From positions 1 to 14,287 of the forward strand of contig JACVCM010000080.1 of the NCBI GenBank assembly GCA_016742125.1: a DNA stretch of 14,287 nucleotides. The letters are read 5' to 3'. The translations under genes were made by a program, and so were the position numbers. The notes below the pieces were generated by a model. That model made no database searches, had not been told where the DNA came from, and worked only from the letters and a program-made list of their open reading frames with translations. Below, piece after piece: positions 5,524 to 13,853 of the stretch. The DNA is from Sphingomonadaceae bacterium. GTDB taxonomy: Bacteria; Pseudomonadota; Alphaproteobacteria; Sphingomonadales; Sphingomonadaceae. Position 1 is the stretch's first letter. Every line of letters starts with the position of its first letter.

Positions 5524-6546
5524 ATGACGGACGAGCGCCTTACCACCCCCGACAAGCGGCCCGAGGATGTCGACGCGGCGCTGCGGCCAAAGACGCTTGG
5601 CGAATTTATCGGGCAGGCGGCGGCGCGTGATAACCTTCGCGTGTTTATCGAGGCCGCCAAGGGCCGCAGCCAGCCGCTCGACCATGTGCTGTTCTTCGGA
5701 CCGCCGGGATTGGGCAAGACCACGCTGGCGCAGATTGTCGCCAAGGAAATGGGCGTCGGGTTTCGTTCGACCTCCGGCCCGGTCATCGCCAAATCGGGCG
5801 ACCTTGCGGCGCTGCTCACCAATCTGGAGGATGGCGACGTCCTCTTCATCGACGAGATCCACCGGCTGAACCCGGTGGTCGAGGAAATCCTGTATCCGGC
5901 AATGGAGGACCGCGCGCTCGACATCATGATCGGCGAAGGGCCGTCGGCGCGCTCGGTGCGGATCGATTTGCCTGCCTTTACGCTGGTCGGCGCGACCACA
6001 AGGCAGGGGTTGCTGACCACGCCGTTGCGCGACCGCTTCGGCATTCCGGTGCGTCTTAATTTCTATACGCATGGTGAACTGGAACTGGTGGTGACCCGCG
6101 CCGCACGGTTGCTCGATCTCCACATTGCACCCGATGGCGCGCGCGAAGTGGCAAAGCGTTCGCGCGGCACGCCGCGTATCGCCGGTCGCCTGCTGCGCCG
6201 CGTGCGCGACTTCGCCAATGTCGCAGGCGAAGCCACGGTTACCGCCAAGATCGCCGATGCAGCATTGAACCGGCTCGAGGTCGACAGCCTCGGCCTCGAT
6301 GCGATGGACCGGCGCTATCTGCACATGATCGCGGACATCTATCGCGGGGGGCCGGTCGGCGTCGAGGCGCTGGCGGCAGGACTTTCCGAGCCACGCGATA
6401 CCATCGAGGATGTGGTCGAGCCGTTCCTGCTTCAGCTTGGCCTCATTGCCCGCACCGGACGCGGGCGGTGTTTGAACCCCGGCGGCTGGAAACATCTGGG
6501 CCTCAACCCACCGACAGGTTCGCAGGACGGACTGTTCGATAAGTGA
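5524..6546 (+). CDS. ruvB: Holliday junction branch migration DNA helicase RuvB
   Basis: RuvB is the hexameric AAA+ motor that drives branch migration on RuvA-bound junctions. The 340-residue product is full length. Walker A is GPPGLGKT at 59-66 (K65), Walker B is VLFIDEIHRL with D110 and E111, sensor 1 lies in LVGATTR (154-160), and the arginine-finger region is LRDRFG with R171. The C-terminal winged helix ends with GRCLNPGGWKHLGL. The start at 5524 gives the family's normal beginning, with LRPKTLGEFIGQ at 20-31. There is no clear ribosome site, and with a 6-base gap to the preceding stop, translation likely relies on coupling with the GFA-type gene. Confidence 0.97.
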   Translation: MTDERLTTPDKRPEDVDAALRPKTLGEFIGQAAARDNLRVFIEAAKGRSQPLDHVLFFGPPGLGKTTLAQIVAKEMGVGFRSTSGPVIAKSGDLAALLTNLEDGDVLFIDEIHRLNPVVEEILYPAMEDRALDIMIGEGPSARSVRIDLPAFTLVGATTRQGLLTTPLRDRFGIPVRLNFYTHGELELVVTRAARLLDLHIAPDGAREVAKRSRGTPRIAGRLLRRVRDFANVAGEATVTAKIADAALNRLEVDSLGLDAMDRRYLHMIADIYRGGPVGVEALAAGLSEPRDTIEDVVEPFLLQLGLIARTGRGRCLNPGGWKHLGLNPPTGSQDGLFDK

Positions 6547-6588
6547 AAGACCCGACGCCAGCTCTGATGTTGTCATTTCCGGCCATGG

Positions 6589-6608
6589 ATTCCCGCCTTC
6601 GCGGGAAT
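6589..6608. repeat. Short palindrome ATTCCCGC-CTTC-GCGGGAAT downstream of ruvB
   Basis: A perfect 8-bp stem with a CTTC loop, 42 bases after the ruvB stop, followed by A-rich rather than T-rich sequence. On the + strand it is therefore not a standard terminator, although an RNA hairpin here could protect or separate the ruvB message. The core is a very common dispersed bacterial repeat (its reverse translation gives the familiar NSREGGNP). Confidence 0.7.
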
Positions 6609-6709
6609 GAAAAAATGGAGGACGGGATGGCATTTATCGGCGGCCAGTTGAGCGATCTTGCCTTAAAACCCCTTCACGCCTCAACTCATCGCCGTTAAGC
6701 AAGGCCGCA

Positions 6710-7168
6710 ATGTCGGTCCCCACCCCCTATCAAGGCCAGTTTGACGGCACGCGCCATTTGTTCGCGGTCCGTGTCTATTTCGAGGATACCGATTTTTCGG
6801 GTGTCGTCTATCATGCGCGTTATCTGCATTTCATGGAACGTGCCCGTTCGGACATGCTGGCGCGGGTCGGGATCGACCAGCGCTCGGTGCAGGAGGCCGG
6901 GCAAGGTGCCTATGCCGTCACGCAGCTCGACATCAAATATCGCCGTCCGGCGAAGTTCGACGATGCCCTGCTCATCATCAGCACGGTCGAGGCCGTCCGC
7001 GCCGCGAGTTGCGATATTCATCAGACAGTCATGCGCGGCGACGATATACTGGTCGAGGCCCACGTCACCGCCGCCTTCGTCTCACCCGACGGCAAACCGC
7101 GCCGCCAGCCTGCCGAATGGGTTGCGGCGTTCCAGCCGGTCATCAACCGAAATGCAGATAAGGACTGA
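6710..7168 (+). CDS. ybgC: Tol-Pal system acyl-CoA thioesterase YbgC
   Basis: A hotdog-fold thioesterase that opens the Tol-Pal operon in most proteobacteria. It hydrolyses short or long acyl-CoA in vitro and is linked to phospholipid metabolism at the inner membrane. The 152-residue product has the signature VYFEDTDFSGVVYHARYL (22-39), including the catalytic aspartate D28 and H35, followed by FMERAR, then LDIKYRRPAKFDD. The N-terminal extension of about 15 residues before RVYFEDTD is somewhat longer than in E. coli. The start at 6710 is supported by AAGG at 6701-6704. The gene ends one base before tolQ, so it heads the operon. The 163 bases upstream contain a palindrome but no promoter I can defend. 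Confidence 0.93.
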   Translation: MSVPTPYQGQFDGTRHLFAVRVYFEDTDFSGVVYHARYLHFMERARSDMLARVGIDQRSVQEAGQGAYAVTQLDIKYRRPAKFDDALLIISTVEAVRAASCDIHQTVMRGDDILVEAHVTAAFVSPDGKPRRQPAEWVAAFQPVINRNADKD

Positions 7169-7169
7169 T

Positions 7170-7862
7170 ATGGAGTTGCTTGTTTTGGCCCAGGGTGCCA
7201 GTTTTTCCCCCATCGAACTGTTCCTGCAGGCCGACTGGGTCGTCAAGGCCGTGATCATCGGCCTCGCGCTCGCCAGCATCTGGGCATGGACCATCATCGT
7301 CAGCTTCATGCTCAAAATCGGACGGATCAACAAGGATAGCGACCGGTTTGAAAGGGATTTCTGGGCCAGCGCCGATATTGACGGTTTTTACGGATCGCAC
7401 GGCAAAAGCGACCTGCCCGTAGCCAAGGTCTTTGCGGCGGGTGTCGCGGAATGGCGGCGCTCGACAAACGGGCGAACCATCGATCGCGCAGGCACGCGGG
7501 AGCGGCTGGCGACGGCGATGGATGCGACGATTGCTGCGGAGAGCGACAGGCTCGCCAACCGATTGAACTTCCTTGCGACAACCGGTTCGGTCGCGCCCTT
7601 TGTCGGACTGTTCGGCACGGTCTGGGGTATCATGCGCAGTTTTGCGGCGATTGCCGCCGAGCAGAACAGTTCGCTGGCTGTGGTCGCACCGGGGATTGCC
7701 GAAGCCTTGTTCGCCACCGCCATCGGCCTGTTTGCGGCCATCCCCGCGGTTATCGCCTATAACCGCTTCTCACACCGGCTGAACCAATATGAAGCGCGCA
7801 TGGGCCGCTTTGCCGATGGATTTCACGGCACCCTAAGCCGTGAGCTGGAGCGTGAAGGATGA
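7170..7862 (+). CDS. tolQ: Tol-Pal system inner-membrane motor protein TolQ
   Basis: TolQ forms the pentameric stator of the proton-driven Tol motor that tightens the outer membrane during division. The 230-residue product has three membrane segments: about 24-46, then 137-158 and 172-194 after a cytoplasmic loop. The channel threonines are visible as T150 in GLFGTVWG and T183 in LFATAIGLF, matching E. coli T145 and T178 by motif. I start it at the ATG at 7170, one base after the ybgC stop, with AAGGA at 7160-7164. The same frame is open much farther upstream, but that part overlaps ybgC and is not TolQ-like. Confidence 0.96.
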   Translation: MELLVLAQGASFSPIELFLQADWVVKAVIIGLALASIWAWTIIVSFMLKIGRINKDSDRFERDFWASADIDGFYGSHGKSDLPVAKVFAAGVAEWRRSTNGRTIDRAGTRERLATAMDATIAAESDRLANRLNFLATTGSVAPFVGLFGTVWGIMRSFAAIAAEQNSSLAVVAPGIAEALFATAIGLFAAIPAVIAYNRFSHRLNQYEARMGRFADGFHGTLSRELEREG

Positions 7863-7882
7863 GGGTTTTGCGCCGCATAAAG

Positions 7883-7984
7883 CCCCTCCCCTTCGGGGGA
7901 GGGGTTGGGGTGGGGTTTTTCAGTCAGGCGCTGCGTTGGCGGCCAGACCCCACCCCCGGCCCTTCCCCTGAAGGGGAGGGGAGG
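7883..7984. repeat. C-rich/G-rich palindromic repeat doublet (family B) between tolQ and tolR
   Basis: The left hairpin CCCCTCCCC-TTCG-GGGGAGGGG (7883-7904) is perfect. The right one, around CCTTCCCC-TGAA-GGGGAGGG (7961-7980), is near-perfect. Between them, GGGGTGGGG (7907-7915) can pair with the CCCCACCCC stretch (7948-7956), so the whole region can fold as one long structure with a spacer of about 30 bases. The arrangement mirrors that of family A and matches the repeat before ruvC. The right edge supplies the purine-rich ribosome site for tolR. Confidence 0.85.
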
Positions 7985-7986
7985 TA

Positions 7987-8454
<468 letters not shown>

Positions 8455-8458
8455 GACA

Positions 8459-9292
8459 ATGACGATGGACCGGGCGGAGAAACTGGGACTGGGTGCTGCC
8501 ATTGGTGGCCATGGACTGTTGCTGGGCGCAATGGCGCTTGGACTGCTGATGTCCGATGAGCGCCTAAAAAAGCCCGAAGCAATATCCGTGTCGCTGGTCG
8601 GCGAGATTGCCGACGTGTCGACCGCGCCCGACGCCATCCAGGAAGAATCCGCACCGCCAGCCCCCGCCGAAGCCGAACCCGCCGAGCCGCCGCCCGCACC
8701 GGTAATGCAGGTCGAGCGTCCGGTCGAGAAGCAGCAGGCCAAGCCCTCGCCAAAGCCGGTGGTGCGCGAGATTCCGCCGCCTGCCAAGACCGCGCCAAAG
8801 AAAGTCGCGGTAAGGCAGCCGCCTGCAAAAACCCCCACCGCGCCTGCCAAATCGGGCAAGGGTACGACACCTGCGAAACCCGGGGGCTTGAGCAAAAGCT
8901 TCGAGGACAGCATCAATGCCATCGGCAAGGCACCGGGCGCGGGCAAGGCGGTCGGTACGCCAGCGGCCAAGTCGGCTTCGGAGGTGCGCCGATCGGTGAG
9001 TGTATCGCTCGCCAGCCAGATCCGCAGCCTTGTCCGTGCCTGCGCGCCATCCGGCATCGACATCAACAAGATCGAGACCTTTGTTACCCTCAGCCTTGAT
9101 GAGTCCGGTCGCTTGAACTCGGTTCGTTTCGACAAGCAGGTCGGTGTCAACGACAGCAACCAGCCGCAAGCAGGACCGCTCAAAGACTGTATTTTACAGG
9201 CCGTTCGCGCGGCCTCTCCCTATGAGGGGCTTGACCCCGAATATCATGACGTGTGGAAAACCCATGCACTACGGCTTCGTGCCACCGGATAA
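8459..9292 (+). CDS. tolA: TolA-like energy-transducing protein of the Tol-Pal system
   Basis: TolA carries motor force from TolQR across the periplasm to TolB and Pal. The 277-residue product has a short cytoplasmic start, a membrane helix at about 10-31, a Pro/Ala/Lys-rich spacer (about 62-145), and a C-terminal globular domain (about 175-277) with two cysteines, C195 and C244, that could form a disulfide. The low-complexity spacer is shorter than the long helical domain of the E. coli protein and is proline-rich rather than Ala/Lys helical. The assignment rests on position between tolR and tolB and on this architecture, since the sequence itself is poorly conserved. The start may be 8459 or the ATG at 8465. 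Confidence 0.85.
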   Translation: MTMDRAEKLGLGAAIGGHGLLLGAMALGLLMSDERLKKPEAISVSLVGEIADVSTAPDAIQEESAPPAPAEAEPAEPPPAPVMQVERPVEKQQAKPSPKPVVREIPPPAKTAPKKVAVRQPPAKTPTAPAKSGKGTTPAKPGGLSKSFEDSINAIGKAPGAGKAVGTPAAKSASEVRRSVSVSLASQIRSLVRACAPSGIDINKIETFVTLSLDESGRLNSVRFDKQVGVNDSNQPQAGPLKDCILQAVRAASPYEGLDPEYHDVWKTHALRLRATG

Positions 9293-9305
9293 AGGAAGTT
9301 CAGCA

Positions 9306-10676
9306 ATGTCGCCAATCCCCCTCCGCCGGAAGCTCGCAGCATTTTTCGCGCTGCTGCTGATCCCGTTGGCCGCAAAGGCGCAGGCTCCTGCGCCAGTTCC
9401 GACGCTTCCCGCAAACGACGAGCCCGAACTGGTCGAATTCGACACGGCCAAAACGCGTTCGATTGCCGTTCCCGCTCTTGTGGCACCCGCCCCCGCGGAT
9501 ACGCCTGCGGGCAACAGCGCGGCGCTTGGACGCCAGATTGCCGAGGTTATCTCCGCCAATTTGCGCAATTCGGGCGTTTTTGAAACCCAGGGACCAAATG
9601 GCCTGCGCGCCATCAGCATCGGCGAGGTAACCGCACCCGCCTTTGCCGAGTGGAGAGCGCGCCCCGTCGAGCAACTGGTACAAGGCTTCGTCCGTGTCGG
9701 CGGCGATGGCAATCTGACTGTCGGCTGTTATCTCTACGATGTCGGTTTTGGCACCGAAACGACGCGTCTGGGCTTCAACGTCCCGCCGCGCGAATGGCGG
9801 CGGGCGGCGCATAAATGCGCGGATGCCATCTATTCCAAACTGACGGGCGAGCTACCCTTCTTCGACAGCCGTATCGCCTATATCGCCGAGACGGGGCCCA
9901 AGGGCAAGCGCGTCAAGCGCCTCGCCATCATGGACTCCGATGGCGCGAACCACCGTTTCATCACCAATGGCCAGTCGACCGCGCTCACCCCGCGTTTCTC
10001 GCCAAACTATAAATCGATCCTCTACCTGAGCTATGTCGATGGCAACCCGCGCATCTATGTCTATGACATCGACGCCGGACGGCAGCGGCTGATTACCCAG
10101 TCGCGCAACCCGACCTTCGCGCCGCGCTGGTCGCCCGATGGGCAAACCATCCTCTATTCGATGGCGGTTGCCGGCAATACTGATATCTACAAGATTTCAG
10201 CGACTGGCGGCGGCACGCCGGTCAGGCTCACCAGCTCACCCGGGATCGATGTCGGCGGCAGCTTTTCGCCCGACGGGTGGCAGATCGTGTTCGAAAGCGA
10301 TCGTTCGGGTAGCCAGCAAATCTATGTGATGAATGCCGATGGGTCGAACCAGCGGCGGATCAGTTTCGGGGCGGGCCGTTATGCGACGCCCGAATGGAGC
10401 CCGCGCGCCGACCTTATCGCCTTCACCCGAATCGCCGGAGACTTTCGCGTAGGAACGATGCGGCCCGATGGATCGGGTGAGCGCCTGCTGACCAACAGCT
10501 GGCAGGACGAAGCCCCGACCTGGGCGCCCAACGGCCGCGTCATCCAGTTCTTCCGCACGGCAAAAGGAAGTGGTAAAACAAGCATATGGCAGGTCGACTT
10601 GACCGGCGCGAACGAGCGCAAGCTGCCGACACCAGTTGATGGGTCCGACCCGGCCTGGGGACCTGTTTTGCCGTAA
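9306..10676 (+). CDS. tolB: Tol-Pal system periplasmic beta-propeller protein TolB
   Basis: TolB shuttles between TolA and Pal in the periplasm. The 456-residue product starts with a signal peptide, MSPIPLRRKLAAFFALLLIP, ending AAKAQA. An N-terminal alpha/beta domain follows (roughly 50-190), then a six-bladed propeller with visible PD40 motifs such as PRFSPNYKSILYLSY, PRWSPDGQTILYS, GSFSPDGWQIVFES, PEWSPRADLIAFTR and PTWAPNGRVIQFF. The start is the ATG at 9306 with AAGGAAG at 9292-9298. Longer in-frame starts from 9144 overlap tolA and lack a signal peptide. The spacer after the signal peptide is rich in Ala and Pro. It begins 13 bases after tolA. Confidence 0.96.
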   Translation: MSPIPLRRKLAAFFALLLIPLAAKAQAPAPVPTLPANDEPELVEFDTAKTRSIAVPALVAPAPADTPAGNSAALGRQIAEVISANLRNSGVFETQGPNGLRAISIGEVTAPAFAEWRARPVEQLVQGFVRVGGDGNLTVGCYLYDVGFGTETTRLGFNVPPREWRRAAHKCADAIYSKLTGELPFFDSRIAYIAETGPKGKRVKRLAIMDSDGANHRFITNGQSTALTPRFSPNYKSILYLSYVDGNPRIYVYDIDAGRQRLITQSRNPTFAPRWSPDGQTILYSMAVAGNTDIYKISATGGGTPVRLTSSPGIDVGGSFSPDGWQIVFESDRSGSQQIYVMNADGSNQRRISFGAGRYATPEWSPRADLIAFTRIAGDFRVGTMRPDGSGERLLTNSWQDEAPTWAPNGRVIQFFRTAKGSGKTSIWQVDLTGANERKLPTPVDGSDPAWGPVLP

Positions 10677-10717
10677 ACGGGTTTATCGGTTAATAGCGGG
10701 GGCAAATTAAGGAGAAA

Positions 10718-11245
10718 ATGATGAAGAACAGCGTCAAGATGGCCGTGATTTTGCTTGCTTCGACCGCGATCGTCGCGGGCTGCTCGAAAAAGCAACCCGA
10801 ACAGCTTCCGCCGCCCGCCGAAGGATCGGTGGACCAGACGCCTGTCGATCCCAATGCAGGCACCGGACAGATCGTGCCGGGCAGCCAGGAAGATTTCCTC
10901 GCCAATGTCGGCCAGTTTGGCGACCGCATCTTTTTCGACACCGACCGCTTCAATGTCGACACCGAAGACCAGGCCACGCTGCAGCGGCAGGCACAATGGC
11001 TGGCCCGCTATCCGAACACCCGGATCATCGTTGAAGGCCATGCCGACGAACGCGGCACCCGCGATTACAACCTCGCGCTGGGCGAGCGCCGTGCCAATTC
11101 GGCCAAGAACTACCTGGTTTCCATCGGCGTTTCAGCGGACCGGATCCAGACCGTCAGCTACGGCAAGGAGCGCCCGCAGGCACTGGGCTCGGACGAAAGC
11201 GCATGGGCACAGAACCGCCGTGCGGTGACGGTGACAGTGCAGTAA
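10718..11245 (+). CDS. pal: Peptidoglycan-associated lipoprotein Pal
   Basis: Pal is an outer-membrane lipoprotein that grips peptidoglycan and is the end point of the Tol motor. The 175-residue product has a lipoprotein signal with lipobox IVAGC and lipidated C22, a Pro-rich tether (about 25-55) and an OmpA-like domain (about 65-175) with IFFDTDRFNVD, VEGHADERGTRDYN and LGERRA. By the motif, D116 and R125 are the residues expected to bind diaminopimelate. The start is either 10718 or the adjacent ATG at 10721. AAGGAG (10709-10714) is better spaced for the second. It follows tolB by 41 bases and closes the operon. Confidence 0.96.
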   Translation: MMKNSVKMAVILLASTAIVAGCSKKQPEQLPPPAEGSVDQTPVDPNAGTGQIVPGSQEDFLANVGQFGDRIFFDTDRFNVDTEDQATLQRQAQWLARYPNTRIIVEGHADERGTRDYNLALGERRANSAKNYLVSIGVSADRIQTVSYGKERPQALGSDESAWAQNRRAVTVTVQ

Positions 11246-11252
11246 ACAACCA

Positions 11253-11283
11253 ATCCTCCCTGTCGCAGGTCGATGGGGAGGAT
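11253..11283 (+). terminator. Possible transcription terminator after pal
   Basis: ATCCTCCC (11253-11260) pairs with GGGAGGAT (11276-11283) across a 15-base loop, 7 bases after the pal stop. Only CGGTTTG follows rather than a solid T run, so it is either a weak terminator or a stabilising hairpin that marks the end of the Tol-Pal message. Confidence 0.4.
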
Positions 11284-11322
11284 CGGTTTGTCGAACCCCC
11301 ACGCCGCCCTTAGTGCGCCTGC

Positions 11323-11351
11323 TTGACATCCCGCACCCCTTCCGCGCATCA
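11323..11351 (+). promoter_or_regulatory. Possible sigma-70 promoter for the DUF898 operon
   Basis: A perfect -35 hexamer TTGACA at 11323-11328 is followed after 17 bases by GCATCA (11346-11351), a poor -10 match. The position, 30 bases before the DUF898 start and after the pal hairpin, is sensible for a new transcript. The weak -10 keeps confidence low. Confidence 0.35.
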
Positions 11352-11380
11352 CTGCTGCCATAACGGGGGCAAGAGACAAG

Positions 11381-12469
11381 ATGAGCGAAGATTTGAGCCA
11401 GCGCCACAGCGCATTCCGGTTCCATGGAACATGGCGGGAATTTGCCGGAATAGCCTTCCCCAATCTGCTGCTCACCATCGTCACACTGGGCATCTATCGT
11501 TTCTGGGCCACCACGCGCGAACGTGAATATCTCTGGGGAAAGACAGATTTCATCGATGAGCGGCTCGAATGGACGGGCAAGGGGATGGAGCTGTTCATCG
11601 GTTTCATCATGGTCTTCTTCCTGCTCGGCCTGCCGCTGATCGTCATACAACTCGTTTCCCAGGGGCTGATTTTCAGGGGCGAGACGGTCATCGCTGCAGC
11701 GGTCACGCTGGTCATGTTCCTGCTGCTCTTCTACCTGACGGGCCTCGCCTATTTCCGGGCGCTGCGTTACCGCCTGAGCCGCACATACTGGCGCGGAATC
11801 AGGGGAGGCAGCGACGATCCCGGTTTCCAATATGGGCTTTCCTACATTTGGAGGAGCTTTGTGGGCTGGCTGCCCATATTCCTGCTGGTGCCGTGGTCGA
11901 TGATTTCGCTGTGGAACGAACGGTGGAATGCCATGAGCTTCGGCCCGCACCGCTTTTCAGCCAATGCCGAATGGAAGCCGCTGATGCGGCGGTATCTGCT
12001 TTTCTACCTTGTGCCGTTCCTCGTCTTCGTTGGCGCAGTCGCCTTTGGCATTGCTATTGCTGCCTCGGGGGGACAGCCAGACGCATTGGGTGGGACGGGC
12101 ATGGCCATTGGCGGCATCCTGCTGATTTTTGCGGTGCTGGCGATGTATATCGTCCTGCCGCTCGCCGCACTTGCCTATTACAGCAAATATTTCCGCCTCG
12201 CGGTCGGCGGCCTGCGCCTGCACGATCTGGAATTCGAATTCCGCGCCCGCGCGCCCGACTGGATATTGTTCTTTCTGGCGAACATGGCGATCATTATCTG
12301 CACGCTGGGTATTGGCTATATTTTCATGCCCTATCGGAACTGGAAATTTTTCATCGACCATATGGAAGCCTATGGCGAGGTTAACATCGACGAGCTCACC
12401 CAGTCGGAAACCATTGTCTCGAAACATGGCGAAGGCCTGCTCGATGCCTTTGACGTAGGAGCTATCTGA
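11381..12469 (+). CDS. DUF898 (YjgN-like) polytopic inner-membrane protein
   Basis: A 362-residue membrane protein of the DUF898/YjgN family, of unknown function. It begins with FRFHGTWREFAGIAFPN (12-28), a family hallmark, and has hydrophobic segments at about 25-43, 72-94, 103-125, 162-178, 205-228, 241-268 and 293-316. Motifs like NLLLTIVTLGIYRFW...REREYLW (28-52) recur near the C-terminus as NMAIIICTLGIGYIFMPYRNW (301-321), and less clearly in the middle, consistent with an internally repeated unit. The ATG at 11381 gives the hallmark close to the N-terminus. Its ribosome site (AGAGACAAG) is weak. It ends 2 bases before the M48 protease gene, pointing to a shared function such as substrate or partner, which is inference from the coupling. 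Confidence 0.88.
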   Translation: MSEDLSQRHSAFRFHGTWREFAGIAFPNLLLTIVTLGIYRFWATTREREYLWGKTDFIDERLEWTGKGMELFIGFIMVFFLLGLPLIVIQLVSQGLIFRGETVIAAAVTLVMFLLLFYLTGLAYFRALRYRLSRTYWRGIRGGSDDPGFQYGLSYIWRSFVGWLPIFLLVPWSMISLWNERWNAMSFGPHRFSANAEWKPLMRRYLLFYLVPFLVFVGAVAFGIAIAASGGQPDALGGTGMAIGGILLIFAVLAMYIVLPLAALAYYSKYFRLAVGGLRLHDLEFEFRARAPDWILFFLANMAIIICTLGIGYIFMPYRNWKFFIDHMEAYGEVNIDELTQSETIVSKHGEGLLDAFDVGAI

Positions 12470-12471
12470 CG

Positions 12472-13560
12472 GTGAGCAGCTTCTTCGATGCCTGGCATTA
12501 TGACGGCAGGAGCGCTGTACGTCGCAAGGTCGAGGTGCAGACGATCGGACAGCAGTTTTTCCTGCTGGAAACCGAAAGACGGCACGGGCCATTTGCTTTT
12601 GCCGATGTCGAATATGTGCAGCATAAGGGCGATGTCGACGTGTACGGGCTGTCGGGGGTCGATGGCTGGCGGCTGATGCTGTCCGGGCCTGTCCCGGCGG
12701 AGCTGTCGGCACACCTGCCCTCGCGGCGGCGCTATGGCGGTTGGGTCGACCGGCTCGGCCTCGGCAAGGCCACGGTCGTCTTTTCCGTCGCCAGGGCTGC
12801 TGCCATCGCCGTCGTGCTGCTCAGCCCGCAATGGCTGGCACCGTTGATCCCGCAAAGTGTCGACAAAAAACTCGGCGATGCGCTGGTTGGCGATTTCGGA
12901 GGCCGCTTCTGCAGCACGCCTGCAGGCAAGGCAGCCCTAAAGAAACTCGTCGCCTCGCTCGATTCCAGTCCTGACGACCTGCAAGTCGAAGTCGCGAAGA
13001 TCGACATGATCAACGCCGTCGCCTTGCCAGGCGGGAAGGTCATATTGTTCGACGGCCTGGTCAAACAGGCGCGCTCTCCGGACGAGGTTGCGGGTGTACT
13101 GGCGCATGAAATCGGCCATGTGCGCGAAAAACATGTGATGCAGGCGTTGCTGCGGCAAATGGGCCTGGCGGTGGTGCTGGGCGGTGTCGACGGTAACAGC
13201 GGCGCGCTCGTCAACAACATGCTGGCGATGAGTTACAGCCGGGAGGCCGAAGCCGAGGCCGACGCGCATTCGATGAAGGCGCTCGGTAATGCCGACATTT
13301 CACCGGTCGGCACCGCGTCCTTCTTCGAGCGGCTGTCCGAACTCGACGGCAGTGCACGCGGCGGCGAGGAAGGCCGGGGTATCACCGGTTATATGTCGAG
13401 CCACCCACTTTCGCGCGAGCGCAAGAAGGCCTTCGAAAAGAGCATCGTCAAGGGCAAGGACTATAAGCCGGCGCTAACTTCCGCCGAATGGACCGAACTC
13501 AAAACCATGTGCACGCAGGACCGCAATGCCAAGTCGGGCTTCGGCTTTGATTTCGAGTAA
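12472..13560 (+). CDS. Membrane-anchored M48 family zinc metalloprotease with an N-terminal extra domain
   Basis: A 362-residue peptidase. Residues 5-85 form an N-terminal beta-rich domain (YDGRSAVRRKVEVQ...FLLETERRHGPFAFADV) that resembles DUF7092. One hydrophobic segment follows at about 100-120, then the M48 catalytic domain with zinc motif H212-E-I-G-H216 (AHEIGHVREKH) and the third ligand E260 in SREAEAEAD. The SHPLSRERKKAF block near the C-terminus fits periplasmic M48 quality-control proteases of the Oma1/BepA/LoiP type. One anchor and a hydrophilic catalytic domain suggest that the N-terminal domain faces the cytoplasm and the protease the periplasm. The start is a GTG at 12472, with TAGGAG at 12456-12461 inside the end of the DUF898 gene, so the pair is co-translated. 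Confidence 0.88.
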   Translation: MSSFFDAWHYDGRSAVRRKVEVQTIGQQFFLLETERRHGPFAFADVEYVQHKGDVDVYGLSGVDGWRLMLSGPVPAELSAHLPSRRRYGGWVDRLGLGKATVVFSVARAAAIAVVLLSPQWLAPLIPQSVDKKLGDALVGDFGGRFCSTPAGKAALKKLVASLDSSPDDLQVEVAKIDMINAVALPGGKVILFDGLVKQARSPDEVAGVLAHEIGHVREKHVMQALLRQMGLAVVLGGVDGNSGALVNNMLAMSYSREAEAEADAHSMKALGNADISPVGTASFFERLSELDGSARGGEEGRGITGYMSSHPLSRERKKAFEKSIVKGKDYKPALTSAEWTELKTMCTQDRNAKSGFGFDFE

Positions 13561-13598
13561 CGCCTATATTATGGGGACCGCAAAGGAGTAAGCAGCCA

Positions 13599-13853
13599 AT
13601 GTTCCGTCGCCTGTTTGTCGATCATCCCAGAAGCGTCGACGAAAATTATCTCGAGCATTTCGGCGTAGCCAGCCGCTTTGGTGCGACGATGATTTGGGGG
13701 GGACTTTGCGCGCTGGTGCATGCGGTCGTTCCCGGCTGGTGCATCACGTCGGCCAGCGACACCGTCAAGCGCCTCAACCACATCATGGTCGAACAACGCC
13801 GCGCCAAGGGTGAGACAGTGACCGAAATGCTGACCGTCGATTGGGTGATTTGA
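13599..13853 (+). CDS. DUF6356 family small protein
   Basis: An 84-residue protein that I recognise as DUF6356, a small family of unknown function seen in sphingomonads. It opens with FRRLFVDHPRSVDENYLEHF (2-21), has a hydrophobic stretch around 28-49 (FGATMIWGGLCALVHAVVPGW) that may be a membrane segment, and ends with TVKRLNHIMVEQRR and EMLTVDWVI. The start at 13599 follows AAAGGAG (13582-13588) at a usable distance. It overlaps the next gene by 4 bases, a strong sign of co-translation with that hydrolase. It lies 38 bases after the protease gene. Confidence 0.85.
   Translation: MFRRLFVDHPRSVDENYLEHFGVASRFGATMIWGGLCALVHAVVPGWCITSASDTVKRLNHIMVEQRRAKGETVTEMLTVDWVI

Noticed and set aside
5089..6633. 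A 514-residue open frame on the minus strand
   Set aside because: It is antisense to the GFA-type gene and ruvB, both certain. It resembles no family I know, and its ends run into two palindromic repeats.
6741..7169. An extended tolQ reading frame overlapping ybgC
   Set aside because: The upstream part is Arg/Ser/Pro-rich shadow coding with no TolQ similarity, and ybgC in the other frame is clear.
9144..9305. A longer tolB start, adding 54 residues
   Set aside because: It overlaps the tolA end and would bury the signal peptide. The ATG at 9306 has a well-placed ribosome site.
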